DNA from: Petrimonas mucosa
GTDB taxonomy: Bacteria; Bacteroidota; Bacteroidia; Bacteroidales; Dysgonomonadaceae
Length of the DNA: 64,000 nucleotides
Assembly (NCBI RefSeq): GCF_900095795.1
Contig: NZ_LT608328.1
Coordinates: 1,977,001-2,041,000 of the forward strand
Reading direction: 5' to 3'
Shown here piece after piece: positions 25,767 to 35,147 of this stretch (its first letter is position 1; each line of letters opens with the position of its first letter). A program made the position numbers and the translations under genes. The notes beneath the pieces are model-generated. The model was not told the DNA's origin and made no database searches. It saw only the letters and a program-made list of their open reading frames with translations.

Positions 25767-25795
25767 GAAAGGTAATATAACCTAAAAGTCTCAAA
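25767..25795 (-). promoter_or_regulatory. hybrid promoter: IS1380-borne -33 box with resident -7 box, driving the ECF sigma gene
   Basis: On the minus strand TTTG (25792-25795) lies inside the left end of IS1380, facing out. TACCTTTC (25767-25774, one mismatch to TAnnTTTG) lies in the original leader, 17 bases away. The sequence that preceded the -7 box before insertion (now beyond 27465) has no TTTG at this distance. Transcription would begin about 20 bases before the sigma start codon. Confidence 0.5.
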
Positions 25796-25866
25796 TAAAA
25801 GTTGCATATGTCAGGTAAAGTATTTATCTTTAAAGTGTTATACAAAAACAAACATTCACCCGACAC

Positions 25867-27195
25867 ATGCAAGACAAAAATAGTGAAAAAATCTCATTTA
25901 CTGCCGGTTCAGTAAAGAAAGAGTTCAGTTCAGAACAATTAACATCATATTCAGGGTTAAGCGTAACCTCTGATTTTATCAACCATTGTGGCATTTATCG
26001 CCGGCTGGAACATCTTTTCCCAACCACCCGGCACAATGCAAGCCGTTTCAGCACAGCCCAAATACTCTCAAGTATCCTGTTGGCATCGTTGTGCGGTGTT
26101 CACCGTTTGAAGCGGATTGAAAACTTCACCTTTAACGCCTTGGTTGCCCGCTTGTTGAAGTTACCCAAGAACATTGACGAGGACACCATACGCCGCCATT
26201 TGACAGGTTTGGGTGAAAGGGGCGCCCGTTCGCTTCACGAGCTGTTGTTGGGTTTTACAGGCATGCAAGTTTCCCGTTGCGGTTTAAGCCGCTTGACACT
26301 TGATTGCGACTCAAGCACATTTACCGTTTACGGCAACCAACAAGGAGCTGAAGTGGGTTATAACTCGCATAAGAAGGGTTCGAAAAGCTATCACCCCATC
26401 TTATGTTTTGTCACGGAGATGAAACTGCTTGTCAATTCATGGCTCCGCCCGGGTTCAGCTTACACCTCAAACGGAGTTTGTGAGTTTGTCAAAGAAACCT
26501 TGGCCGCTCTTCCCCAAAAGGTGGAGAAGGTGTTTTTCAGGGCCGACAGCGGTTTTTTCAATGGTGGATTGTTTGATTTGCTGGAAGAGGGCAAACATGA
26601 ATATTTGGTGAAAGTAAAGCTGAAAAACCTGAAAGATTTACTTGCCGGGCAGACTTGGCAGCCGATTGGCCCACGGACGGCGACCTGTCAGTTTACACAT
26701 CAATGTAGCGGTTGGAGGAATCCCCGCATGTTTTATGCCGTGCGCATCATAAAGCAAATGGTTGAAGTCGATTATTTTGGCGAAAAACAATTTGTACCCG
26801 AGTATGAGTACTTTTGCTATTGCTCGAACCTGAAAGGATTGGATGCCTTGCAGCTCCATTCCCTTTATGGATCCCGATCAGAGAGTGAGAATTGGATCGA
26901 GCAAACCAAAAACTCGCTTTGTGCGGGAAAAACCATCACGCATGATTTTTGGGTAAACGATATTCTTTGGCAACTTTCGTCATTTGCCTACAGTTTATCG
27001 GTGCTCATGCGATACCGGGGCGACTTTTGGGTTTGGCGTCAAGAGCACTCTACCTTCCGAGAATGGTTTATCCGAGTGCCGGGAAAAGTGGTGAAATCCG
27101 GCAGGCAGGTCACGGTAAAAATGCCAAAGGAGTATTACCGAAAAGCGGGGTGGCGTGATTTTGAGCAGCGAATAACGACAACGATGACCGGATGA
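25867..27195 (+). CDS. IS1380-family transposase
   Basis: The 442-residue DDE transposase has LTLDCDSSTFTVYGNQQGAE (first Asp), FRADSGFFNGGLFDLLEE (second Asp) and SRSESENWIEQTKNSL (final Glu), the diagnostic IS1380 blocks. No stop or frameshift is seen. IS1380 elements of Bacteroides are well known for switching on downstream genes through outward promoters. Confidence 0.93.
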   Translation: MQDKNSEKISFTAGSVKKEFSSEQLTSYSGLSVTSDFINHCGIYRRLEHLFPTTRHNASRFSTAQILSSILLASLCGVHRLKRIENFTFNALVARLLKLPKNIDEDTIRRHLTGLGERGARSLHELLLGFTGMQVSRCGLSRLTLDCDSSTFTVYGNQQGAEVGYNSHKKGSKSYHPILCFVTEMKLLVNSWLRPGSAYTSNGVCEFVKETLAALPQKVEKVFFRADSGFFNGGLFDLLEEGKHEYLVKVKLKNLKDLLAGQTWQPIGPRTATCQFTHQCSGWRNPRMFYAVRIIKQMVEVDYFGEKQFVPEYEYFCYCSNLKGLDALQLHSLYGSRSESENWIEQTKNSLCAGKTITHDFWVNDILWQLSSFAYSLSVLMRYRGDFWVWRQEHSTFREWFIRVPGKVVKSGRQVTVKMPKEYYRKAGWRDFEQRITTTMTG

Positions 27196-27460
27196 CGGAT
27201 TTTCACTTAATCGTCCATCGCCATCTTTCGTGTCGTAAAAGGGTTTATGACAAGGAATTGCCATGCCTTGGAAGAGTGGTAATGTTAATATATATAAAAA
27301 TGCCACCATAAAAAGTAAATCAACACGTTAAACGTGCAAGAAACAGTGAAGATGAAAAGAAAATAAAACGGTATCTCTCGAAAAAAGAGAAATTCCGCTT
27401 TGAAAACTATTAACTTGAGTTGGGAATTTTAAATGAGATTTTTAAGTGAGATTTTTAAGG
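27196..27460. other. non-coding 3' region of IS1380 with hairpins
   Basis: No gene is seen. Self-complementary pieces include CACGTTAAACGTG (about 27324-27336) and TCTCTCG-AAAA-AGAGA (about 27373-27390). The region is conserved in the remnant at 1058-1268, which shows that it belongs to the IS and not to the target site. Confidence 0.6.
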
Positions 27461-27465
27461 TATAA

Positions 27466-27919
27466 ATTATTTATACTTATCAGTTTAACGATTTGTGATC
27501 GGTCAGACTTTTGAGGTAAATATAATCATGTTTACGAATTATTTCAGCTCACTACAGTCAGATTATCCCTTTCTGCCACTTTGGGAAAATTAAACCGGAC
27601 AGTAGTGATATTTGTTATGCACTAAAAGTAATGTAAAACTCCCGTATCAGATAAATAATCAGTCTATAGTGCTGATCTGTCTTTCACGCTGCAAGTTTAG
27701 TAAATTTTTTTATAATTTGGCGTTTTTCTGTAAACCTTTTTCAGGATTGAGGTTGTGGATTTTAATAATCTAATTTCATGGGTGGGTCGATTTTAATCAT
27801 TCGGAAAGAAAAATGGAATAAAAATGGGGAATTTTGTTGATTTTTGCTTTGTTGTGAATTGGTTGTAGTGATAAAATTATATAACTTCGCAATGTAATCT
27901 TAAAAAAAGACAGAGCCAG
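27466..27919. other. 454-base intergenic region between IS1380 and nnr
   Basis: The sequence is AT-rich and I see no credible gene in it. It contains what was originally the upstream region of the ECF sigma gene (left side) and, near the right end, a promoter candidate for the nnr gene. No tRNA-like or riboswitch-like fold was recognised by eye. Confidence 0.5.
27862..27889 (+). promoter_or_regulatory. promoter candidate for nnr
   Basis: TAACTTCG (27882-27889) is one base off the Bacteroides -7 consensus TAnnTTTG. GTTG at 27862-27865 could serve as the -33 box with 16 bases between. The leader to the ATG would be about 25 bases. Confidence 0.35.
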
Positions 27920-29425
27920 ATGAAGATTCTAACCTCGGAGCAGATTAGGAGAGTGGATGCGGAGACGATTAAACGGGAGGGGATTCCGTCGCTCGAACTC
28001 ATGAAACGGGCTGCAAAGGCTTTCTACGACAGGTTTACGGAGAGATTCCCCGACAAGAATAGCCCGGTGCTGATCTTTGCAGGTGTGGGAAACAATGGTG
28101 GCGACGGACTGGTGGTTGCCCGCCTCCTGAACAAGTCGGGATACAACGTGAAGGTCTGCATTGTGGAGTACAGCGACCACTACACGGAGGATTGTGCCCA
28201 CAATGTGCGACGGATAAAGGCGGAAAATATCTCCTACATGAAAGTGAGGGAGGAGAAGGAGATACCGGAGCTATCGGGCTACGACCTGCTGATTGACGGA
28301 ATTTTCGGAACGGGGCTCTCGAGGGAGGTGAGCGGCATTGCGGCGACGGTGATTCAACGGATCAACGAGAGTGGGAAGCCGGTGATCAGCATCGATGTGC
28401 CGAGTGGTCTTTTCTTGGACCGGCCTACCTCATTTGCCGTGCACGCCACCGAGACCATCACTTTCGAGATCCCCAAACTGGCGCTATATCTTCCAGATAA
28501 TCAGGCCTACACGGACAAAGTGACGATTGTGCCGATAGGGTTGAACAAGGAGGCAATAGCGCAGGAGGCAAGCAATATGAGCCTTGTGGAGAGGTGTAAC
28601 ATACGGGCACTGTTGAAGCCGCTTCACAAGTTTGCCCATAAGGGTACACAGGGACACGGTTTACTGATTGGGGGGAGTCTGGGTAAGATCGGTTCGGTCT
28701 GCCTGGCATCCAGGGCTGCGCTGAGAAGCGGTTGCGGACTGGTTACCGCCTTCGTGCCCGGTTGTGGCACATCTGTCCTCCAGACTGCCTTTCCGGAAGC
28801 GATGGTGATTGAGGACCGGAACGGAACGCATATTACCTCGATCGGTTATACGATCCGGCCCGATGCCGTTGGGATAGGTGTGGGCATGGGACTGCTACCG
28901 GAGACCCAGGAGGCTTTTTACCGCTTTATACAGCAGAACAGGGCACCCATGGTGATCGATGCAGACGGGTTGAATATCTTGTCGAAGAATAGGGAATGGC
29001 TCTCCCTACTGCCTCCGGATACCATTTTGACGCCGCATCCCAAGGAGTTGTCCAGACTGATAGGAGAGTGGCGCGAAGACTACGAAAAAATAGAGAAGAC
29101 AATAGCATTCGCAAAAAAGTACCGTTTGATTGTCGTCTTGAAAGGCGCATACACCTTGATTGTGACCCCAGAACATCTATATGTTAACAGGACTGGAACA
29201 CCGGCATTGGCCACAGCCGGCAGCGGGGATGTGCTCACCGGAATCATTACAGGTCTGCTTGCACAGGGTTATTCACCGCTGGAGGCTGCCCAGTCGGGCG
29301 TCTTCCTGCATGGTTTGACGGCCGACCTGACCGCAGCGGAGATCCATCCCCGGAGCTTTATCGCTTCCGATATTATCGATAACTTGGGCAGGGCCTATTT
29401 TGAAATTGAAAAGAGGATACGTTGA
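27920..29425 (+). CDS. nnr: bifunctional NAD(P)H-hydrate epimerase / ADP-dependent NAD(P)HX dehydratase
   Basis: This enzyme repairs hydrated NADH and NADPH. The 501 residues hold an N-terminal YjeF_N epimerase (about 1-215, with FAGVGNNGGDGLVVARLL and DLLIDGIFGTGL) fused to a C-terminal ribokinase-like dehydratase (about 225-495, with GGSLGKIGSVCLASRAALRSG, VIDADGLNIL, LTPHPKEL and ATAGSGDVLTGI). The length and domain order are those of the bacterial fusion form. It is soluble and cytoplasmic. The next gene, a secreted beta-helix protein, starts 33 bases downstream on the same strand, so they may share a transcript although no functional link is evident. Confidence 0.93.
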   Translation: MKILTSEQIRRVDAETIKREGIPSLELMKRAAKAFYDRFTERFPDKNSPVLIFAGVGNNGGDGLVVARLLNKSGYNVKVCIVEYSDHYTEDCAHNVRRIKAENISYMKVREEKEIPELSGYDLLIDGIFGTGLSREVSGIAATVIQRINESGKPVISIDVPSGLFLDRPTSFAVHATETITFEIPKLALYLPDNQAYTDKVTIVPIGLNKEAIAQEASNMSLVERCNIRALLKPLHKFAHKGTQGHGLLIGGSLGKIGSVCLASRAALRSGCGLVTAFVPGCGTSVLQTAFPEAMVIEDRNGTHITSIGYTIRPDAVGIGVGMGLLPETQEAFYRFIQQNRAPMVIDADGLNILSKNREWLSLLPPDTILTPHPKELSRLIGEWREDYEKIEKTIAFAKKYRLIVVLKGAYTLIVTPEHLYVNRTGTPALATAGSGDVLTGIITGLLAQGYSPLEAAQSGVFLHGLTADLTAAEIHPRSFIASDIIDNLGRAYFEIEKRIR

Positions 29426-29458
29426 ACCGATACCGTCTCTAACTTAAATCTGAATCAT

Positions 29459-31570
29459 ATGTTGAAAATCGGAAAATTTTTTCTGATGCTGGCGTTCTCC
29501 TTACAGGTAGCAGCGGGGCAGGAGTTGTATGTTTCTCCGTCAGGAGATGATGGAAACAGCGGGACAAGGGAACAACCGTTGGCAACCTTGACAGGAGCAC
29601 GCGACAGGATCAGGGAGCTGCGCAGTCGAGGGGCTATAACCGATACGCTCTTTGTAAGGATTCTTCCAGGCACTTATACGCTGATGGAACCGTTTGTGTT
29701 GACAGTAGAGGATGCTGGTAGTGCGACGTCGCCGGTGATCTACACTTCGGCCGAAGCGGATAAACGCCCACTCTTCTGCGGTGGCATTGAAACGGCTCAG
29801 TTTGAAGTAGTCAATCCGGGTCTGTGGCGGGTATTTGTGCCCGAAACGCGGTTAGGATTCCGGTTCGAGCAGTTGTTCATCAACGGTGAACGCCGTTTTC
29901 GGGCACAGACGCCCAACCGGGGGAAATTCCTGAATATCCGGAAGGTCGATACCGATACCCTTAGCCGGGGGAAGATCGATGCCGACCAGTACGGGAAAGT
30001 GGCCGATTTTGCATTGCAACGGATCTGCCTGCAGCCCGACGACTATCACATCCTGCAGGATATAGCTCCAGATGAGCTGGAGGGTGTGGTTTTAGGGTTC
30101 AATCATCTCTGGACCCATACCCGCAAGGTTCCCGATTTCCTGGGATTGAAGGATAGTTGCTGGTATATCTCAGGAAGGGGACTGGCATGGAATTTCGGGA
30201 TCAAGAAGAACGCACGCTACATCGTCGAGAACTACCGAAAGGCAATGGATGCTCCCGGTGAATGGTATCTGGACAAATCTGGCTGGTTGTGGTATATCCC
30301 GATGCCGGGGGAGACGCCCGAGCAGACACGCTGCTTGATGCCGGTAACCGAGCAGTTGATCACCATTGCCGGAAAACCGGACTCGCCGGTTGAGCATATC
30401 CGTTTTGAAAATATCCGGTTTGAGGTGACCGGCTACCGTACGCCGCCGCATGGATACACCGATCCGCAGGCGGCAGTCTCCATCCCTGCCACGGTGATGC
30501 TCGATTTTGCCCAGGAGATTGAGTTCCTGAATTGCAATATTGCCCATACGGGAAATTATGCCATCTGGTTCAGGGAACAGTGTCGACGCTCGCGCGTTGA
30601 ACATTGCCATCTTCATGATCTGGGAGCGGGAGGCATAAAGATCGGCACTTCCTACATCCCGCCCGAGGAGCGGCTGACCAAGGAGATTACGGTGCATAAC
30701 AACATCATCCAGCATGGTGGATATATCTTTCCTCCAGGCGTGGGTGTAATCATTTTCAATGGCAGCGACAACGCCATTACCCATAACGATATTGGCGATT
30801 TCCGCTATTCGGGCGTCTCGGTAGGGTGGGTGTGGGGCTACACCTACAGTCCGACCAAACGGAATACCATTGCCTACAACCACATCCACCACCTGGGCTG
30901 GGGCGAGCTGTGCGACATGGGGGGCGTCTACCTGCTGGGGGCTTCAGAAGGTACAACGGTGAACAATAATGTGATTCATGACATCTACTCCTACGATTAT
31001 GGAGGGTGGGGGTTGTATACCGATGAAGGTGCATACGACATCCTGCTGGAGAACAACCTGGTCTACAATTGCAAGAGTTCTGGCTTCCACCAGCACTACG
31101 GGAAAATGAACACCATCCGCAACAACATCTTTGCCTTCAACCTCAATCATCAGATTCAGTTCACGAGGGCGGAAGAGCACCTCTCTTACTCCTTTACCAA
31201 CAATATCATCTATTTCGACAGGGGCAGCCTGATCTCCTTCAGCAGCGAGGAAGCCTTCCGGAAGGCCAATATCATGTACGATCGGAACTGTTACTGGGAT
31301 AGAAGGGGGGAAAAGCTCGTCTTCTACGGTCACTCATATGATGAATGGAAAAAGATGGGTAGGGATCTGCACTCTATCGTGGCCGACCCGCTTTTCGAAG
31401 ATCCGGAGAATTACGACTTCCGGTTCAGGAAAAGAGCTGTTGCGCGGAAGATCGGCTTTGTTCCGTTCGACTATTCCCGGGCCGGCGTCATCGGTAGCGA
31501 GGATTGGAAAGCGAAGGCGACGGTCTCCCCCGAACTGGATGAGCAGTTCCGGTCATTGTACAAGCGTTAG
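29459..31570 (+). CDS. secreted right-handed parallel beta-helix protein (GH141-like)
   Basis: This 703-residue exported protein has a signal peptide (1-20) and the opening LYVSPSGDDGNSGTREQPLATL, which is typical of Bacteroidota beta-helix glycan-active proteins. A series of beta-helix repeats follows from about residue 300 (phrases such as VHNNIIQHGGYIF, ITHNDIGDFRYSGVSVGW and TVNNNVIHDIYSYDYGG). The opening and the length resemble GH141 and related polysaccharide-degrading folds, but I cannot assign a catalytic residue or substrate. It is not adjacent to a SusC/SusD pair. An IS30 derivative has inserted 11 bases after its stop codon. Confidence 0.75.
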   Translation: MLKIGKFFLMLAFSLQVAAGQELYVSPSGDDGNSGTREQPLATLTGARDRIRELRSRGAITDTLFVRILPGTYTLMEPFVLTVEDAGSATSPVIYTSAEADKRPLFCGGIETAQFEVVNPGLWRVFVPETRLGFRFEQLFINGERRFRAQTPNRGKFLNIRKVDTDTLSRGKIDADQYGKVADFALQRICLQPDDYHILQDIAPDELEGVVLGFNHLWTHTRKVPDFLGLKDSCWYISGRGLAWNFGIKKNARYIVENYRKAMDAPGEWYLDKSGWLWYIPMPGETPEQTRCLMPVTEQLITIAGKPDSPVEHIRFENIRFEVTGYRTPPHGYTDPQAAVSIPATVMLDFAQEIEFLNCNIAHTGNYAIWFREQCRRSRVEHCHLHDLGAGGIKIGTSYIPPEERLTKEITVHNNIIQHGGYIFPPGVGVIIFNGSDNAITHNDIGDFRYSGVSVGWVWGYTYSPTKRNTIAYNHIHHLGWGELCDMGGVYLLGASEGTTVNNNVIHDIYSYDYGGWGLYTDEGAYDILLENNLVYNCKSSGFHQHYGKMNTIRNNIFAFNLNHQIQFTRAEEHLSYSFTNNIIYFDRGSLISFSSEEAFRKANIMYDRNCYWDRRGEKLVFYGHSYDEWKKMGRDLHSIVADPLFEDPENYDFRFRKRAVARKIGFVPFDYSRAGVIGSEDWKAKATVSPELDEQFRSLYKR

Positions 31571-31581
31571 TTGTGCCTAAG

Positions 31582-32252
31582 TTCAACTTAGAAGTGCAAC
31601 ATCCACGTGTTGTTTTTTGAAATGATTCTTCACAACAATCATGAAAAACACCGGGGGGGTTTGCCTAACGGCCGGGGGCGCGCAAGCCCCCGAAGAGAGT
31701 CGGACAGCAACATAAAAGAAAAAGGAGACCGAAGTCTCCCTAAAATTAACTATTATGTTGCTTATGAAAAAATACAAACAGTTAACTTCAGAACAAAGGT
31801 ACGCGATTTATTTAGGTTTAGAAAACGGTGACACCCAGCGGACGATCGCTAGCTTGATAGGTGTCAGTCCTTCAGCGGTGTCCAGGGAGTTGCAGCGCAA
31901 CAAGGACAAGCGCGGGGGCTACTCGTGGCGACTGGCCCACGAGATGGCGATGGAGAGAAGGGAACGCCTGCCCGGCAACCGGGCCACCCCGGAATGGATC
32001 ACGGAGATGCTGGAAGCCCCGGTGTACTTCACCGACCCCTATTCGGCATGGCAAAAAGGATCGATCGAAAACGCGAACAAGCTCATCCGGCAATACATCC
32101 CCAAGGGGGGCGTCCTTCAAGGACTATCCACCCGACAGATTGAAGCGGATACAGCACAGGCTGAATGAAAGACCGAGGAAAAAATTGGACTTTAACACAC
32201 CCAAAGTTGAGTTTTACAAACAATTAATGTAAATTGCACTTGCTGCTTGACT
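31582..32252 (+). mobile_element. IS30-family deletion derivative (about 670 bases)
   Basis: The ends TTCAACTTAGAAGTGCAA (left) and the complement of TCAAGCAGCAAGTGCAA (right, to 32252) form an imperfect inverted repeat. Between them lies a shrunken IS30-type transposase gene that has lost its middle. The leader contains two strong hairpins, GGGGGC/GCCCCC at about 31669-31686 and GGAGAC/GTCTCC at about 31723-31738. Since both ends remain, it could be moved by a related transposase supplied from elsewhere. Confidence 0.65.
31764..32232 (+). pseudogene. IS30-family transposase with internal deletion and frameshift
   Basis: The N-terminal helix-turn-helix of IS30 (KYKQLTSEQRYAIYLGLENG, then TIASLIGVSPSAVSRELQRN) is joined in frame at about EAP|VYFTDPYSAWQKGSIENANK to the C-terminal part. 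A single extra G in a G-run near 32102-32109 then shifts the frame. The true C-terminus (RLKRIQHRLNERPRKKLDF) continues in another frame to the stop at 32232. Most of the catalytic core is gone. Confidence 0.8.
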
Positions 32253-32281
32253 CTGCCGTGAAATAATTGTCGCGAATATAT

Positions 32282-32312
32282 TTTGTAAATACGTATAATA
32301 TTCGTACTTTTG
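32282..32312 (+). promoter_or_regulatory. consensus promoter of rplU-rpmA
   Basis: TTTG (32282-32285) and TACTTTTG (32305-32312, a perfect TAnnTTTG) are 19 bases apart. Transcription from about 32319 would give a leader of roughly 73 bases. That leader can form either of two overlapping hairpins, GGCA/TGCC (32346-32356) or ATGCC/GGCAT (32352-32371). Confidence 0.75.
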
Positions 32313-32391
32313 CACCTCGATTCGCCAATAGGCTCAATAAGTAGTGGCACGATGCCGCTCGCCTCAGGCATGTAACGATAAGTTATTTTTT

Positions 32392-32703
32392 ATGTACGTA
32401 ATCGTAGATATTCAAGGTCAGCAATTTAAAGTGCAGCAGGACCAGAAATTGTTCGTTCACCGGATCAATGCCGAACAGGGCAGCGTGGTGGAGTTTGAAA
32501 AAGTGATGCTCGTCGACAAAGATGGCGATGTACAGGTTGGGGCTCCCGTTATTGAAGGAGCAAAGGTGGTTGTTGAGATTCTTTCGCATGTAAAAGGCGA
32601 CAAGGTTCTTGTCTTCAAGAAGAAAAGAAGAAAAGGATACCGTAAGTTGAACGGTCACCGTCAACAGTTCTCAGAAGTTTTAGTAAAAGAGATTATTGCT
32701 TAA
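32392..32703 (+). CDS. rplU: 50S ribosomal protein L21
   Basis: The 103-residue L21 begins [14 protein letters not shown], the family signature of the KQYKV type, and ends with the [19 protein letters not shown] block that contacts 23S rRNA. The ATG at 32392 is chosen because upstream codons are unrelated to L21. It forms an operon with rpmA, 20 bases downstream. Confidence 0.96.
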   Translation: MYVIVDIQGQQFKVQQDQKLFVHRINAEQGSVVEFEKVMLVDKDGDVQVGAPVIEGAKVVVEILSHVKGDKVLVFKKKRRKGYRKLNGHRQQFSEVLVKEIIA

Positions 32704-32723
32704 TCAGTTAAAATCAGAAGAAA

Positions 32724-32987
32724 ATGGCACATAAGAAAGGTGTAGGTAGTTCGAAGAACGGCCGCGAATCGGAAAGTAAACGATTGGGCGTTAAAATATT
32801 TGGTGGCGAGTTCGCAAAAGCAGGCAACATCTTGGTTCGTCAACGCGGAACAGTTCACCATCCGGGAGAGAATGTAGGAATCGGTAAGGATCACACGCTT
32901 TTTGCGTTGATCGACGGAGTTGTGGTTTTCCGCAAACGCCGAAATAACCGCTCTTTCGTATCGGTTCTTCCGAAAGCAGAAGCGTAA
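32724..32987 (+). CDS. rpmA: 50S ribosomal protein L27
   Basis: The 87-residue L27 starts [18 protein letters not shown], placing the conserved N-terminal tail near the peptidyl-transferase centre without the cleaved extension known from Firmicutes. It continues [10 protein letters not shown] and [10 protein letters not shown]. It is followed by an intrinsic terminator. Confidence 0.97.
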   Translation: MAHKKGVGSSKNGRESESKRLGVKIFGGEFAKAGNILVRQRGTVHHPGENVGIGKDHTLFALIDGVVVFRKRRNNRSFVSVLPKAEA

Positions 32988-33058
32988 TCAATTGGCTTCA
33001 GCCGTCTGAAAATCAAGAGTACTTGATCCATAAAATACAAGTTTTTTTAGTTGATAAG

Positions 33059-33095
33059 AACAACCTGCTATTTCGATAGTCAGGTTGTTTTTATT
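33059..33095 (+). terminator. intrinsic terminator of rplU-rpmA
   Basis: The arms AACAACCTG and CAGGTTGTT, plus an inner CTAT-TTCG-ATAG stem with a UUCG tetraloop, are followed by a T-rich run. The structure is 71 bases after the rpmA stop and just before the methyltransferase start. Confidence 0.85.
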
Positions 33096-33103
33096 TATAT
33101 CGA

Positions 33104-34294
33104 ATGGAACTGACCACGCAACAGAAGGATTTTATCCGTCAGCATGAACAGGACGATGTGAAGGAGCTGGCCTTGAAGCTCGACAAGGAGAAGTATCGGA
33201 GCCTGGATGTTGCGTTGGTGTTGAGCCAGATCGTGGGGCGGCAGACAGCCAGAGAAAAGTTCCCCAGATGGTACAACACCGATGGAATCATCTATCCGGT
33301 TCATCTCTCACTGGAGCAGGCATCGTCAGAGATTACCGCAGGCTACAAGGCTTCGCTGGTTCCCGGCGGCTTCGGGAGACTGGTGGACCTGACCGGCGGG
33401 ATGGGGGTAGATTTTGCGGCGCTCTCGCAACGGTTCGAGCAATCGGTATATGTGGAGCAGGATCAGGATCTTTGCCATATTGCCAGGCACAATTTTTCGG
33501 TATTGGGCCTGCAGGGTATATCCGTTGTGAACGACCCCGGTGAAGCCTTTCTGCAGAGGATGGAACCGGCGGAGATGATTTATCTAGATCCGTCGCGTCG
33601 CGACAATGTGGGACGAAAGGTAGTCCGCATCGAGGAGTGTTCGCCCGATGTGTCGGTTATCCGGGAGCAGTTGCTGGCCAAGGCGAAGCTGGTTGTAATC
33701 AAGTTCTCGCCCATGCTCGACATCTCGTTGGCACTCAAAAGCTTGGGCAGGGTGAGCGAGGTGCATGTCGTCTCGGTAGAGAACGAGTGCAAGGAGTTGC
33801 TCTTCCTGCTGTCACCCGATGCCATGGCGACCCTCTTCCATGCCGTTAATCTCTACAGAACCGGTAAGATGGAGAGATTTTATTTCTCTCCGGAGGAGGA
33901 ACAGAATGTTGAGATCCCTTTTGCCTCAGCCGTTGGCAGCTATCTCTACGAACCCAATGCCTCTATCTTGAAGGCGGGGGGATTCAAGAGCGTGGCGAAA
34001 CGGTATGGAGTGCAGAAACTCCATGTGAACAGTCACCTCTATACTTCGGACAGACCGGTCTACGATTTTCCCGGCCGCATGTTTGAAGTGCGGCAGTGGT
34101 TTGTTCCCAACAGGCAGAACGTGAAACAGTTCCTCTCACAAACAAAAAAAGCGAACATTACTGTCCGCAATTTTCCGTTGTCAGTAGCCGAAATCCGTCG
34201 GAAAACCGGCCTGAAAGAGGGTGGGGAGCTCTATCTCTTTGCAACGACCGTTGCAAGAGATACAAAGATATGGGTGACAGGAACGAGACTATAG
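33104..34294 (+). CDS. THUMP-like domain class I SAM-dependent methyltransferase
   Basis: This 396-residue protein has an N-terminal helical part. Its methyltransferase core at about 95-255 shows motif [16 protein letters not shown], an acidic motif II ([15 protein letters not shown]) and an IYLDPSRRD motif like the catalytic DPP(Y/F) of nucleic-acid methyltransferases. The C-terminal THUMP-like segment runs to the end. This family is conserved in Bacteroidota and probably modifies RNA; the target is not known to me. Its stop overlaps the end of pyrF, which is read from the other strand, by 6 bases. Confidence 0.8.
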   Translation: MELTTQQKDFIRQHEQDDVKELALKLDKEKYRSLDVALVLSQIVGRQTAREKFPRWYNTDGIIYPVHLSLEQASSEITAGYKASLVPGGFGRLVDLTGGMGVDFAALSQRFEQSVYVEQDQDLCHIARHNFSVLGLQGISVVNDPGEAFLQRMEPAEMIYLDPSRRDNVGRKVVRIEECSPDVSVIREQLLAKAKLVVIKFSPMLDISLALKSLGRVSEVHVVSVENECKELLFLLSPDAMATLFHAVNLYRTGKMERFYFSPEEEQNVEIPFASAVGSYLYEPNASILKAGGFKSVAKRYGVQKLHVNSHLYTSDRPVYDFPGRMFEVRQWFVPNRQNVKQFLSQTKKANITVRNFPLSVAEIRRKTGLKEGGELYLFATTVARDTKIWVTGTRL

Positions 34295-35113
34295 ATACTT
34301 CTCCAGCATTCCTGCCATCTCCTCCTGCAATTTTCTGGCCTCCTTGCCGGCTGTTTCCGCAAACGTTTCGGTGGTGTCTGCATAAATGATGGCTCGTGAC
34401 GAGTTGACCAGCAGGCCACACTCCCGGTTCATGCCGTAGTGGCAGACCTCTTCCAGCGAGCCTCCCTGGGCACCTACGCCAGGTACGAGCAGGAAGTGAT
34501 CGGGAACAATCTTTCTCACCTCTTCAAAGAGTCTTCCCTGTGTGGCACCCACCACATACATCATCTGTTCGGCCGATGCCCATGCTTGCGACTGGCGAAG
34601 CACCTTTTCGAATAACCGCTCACCGTTCTGGTCCTGGAGCAACTGGAAATCTTGCGACCCCTTGTTGCTGGTGAGAGCCAGCAGAATAACCCATTTTCCG
34701 TTGTACTTCAGGAATGGTGTGACGCTATCCTCTCCCATATAGGGTGCTACGGTTACGGCATCCACCCGCGCAGTATCGAAAAAGGTGCTTGCATACATCT
34801 CGCTGGTATTGCCGATATCGCCCCGCTTGGCATCGGCAATGATGAACTGGTCGGGATAGCGTTGCCGGATGTAGGCCACCGTCTTCTCGAACGCAAGCCA
34901 ACCGGTCAATCCCTGACTTTCATAGAATGCCAAGTTGGGCTTGTAGGCCACACAGTAGGACGCCGTCTTGTCGATGATCTCCTTGTTGAAAGCGTAGATC
35001 GGATCTTCTTTTTCCAGCAGGTGTTCCGGAATCTTGGTGATATCGGTGTCCAGCCCCACGCAGAGGAAGGAGCGCTTTTTCTGAATCTGCGCAAAAAGTT
35101 GTTGTTTGGTCAT
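34289..35113 (-). CDS. pyrF: orotidine 5'-phosphate decarboxylase (long bacterial form)
   Basis: This enzyme makes UMP from OMP, the last step of de novo pyrimidine synthesis. It has 274 residues from the ATG at 35113, chosen over an upstream in-frame ATG at 35137 because [10 protein letters not shown] is the normal start. The catalytic cluster [18 protein letters not shown] is present, with the type-2 features [18 protein letters not shown] and VPGVGAQGG. It is the last gene of the purM-prfA-pyrF operon, 34 bases after prfA. Confidence 0.95.
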   Translation of the reverse strand: MTKQQLFAQIQKKRSFLCVGLDTDITKIPEHLLEKEDPIYAFNKEIIDKTASYCVAYKPNLAFYESQGLTGWLAFEKTVAYIRQRYPDQFIIADAKRGDIGNTSEMYASTFFDTARVDAVTVAPYMGEDSVTPFLKYNGKWVILLALTSNKGSQDFQLLQDQNGERLFEKVLRQSQAWASAEQMMYVVGATQGRLFEEVRKIVPDHFLLVPGVGAQGGSLEEVCHYGMNRECGLLVNSSRAIIYADTTETFAETAGKEARKLQEEMAGMLEKYL

Positions 35114-35147
35114 TATCTTATCTGTTTGAAACGTCAATCACTTTTCT

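Larger units (their letters stand above)
25781..27460 (+). mobile_element. IS1380-family insertion sequence, complete
   Basis: The left end CCTAAAAGTCTCA (25781) and right end TGAGATTTTTAAGG (to 27460) are imperfect inverted repeats beginning with CC, as usual in this family. The target TATAA is duplicated at 25776-25780 and 27461-27465. Total length is 1680 bases. The transposase gene is followed by an unusually long 265-base 3' region with several hairpins; a copy of that region also lies at 1058-1268. Confidence 0.88.
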
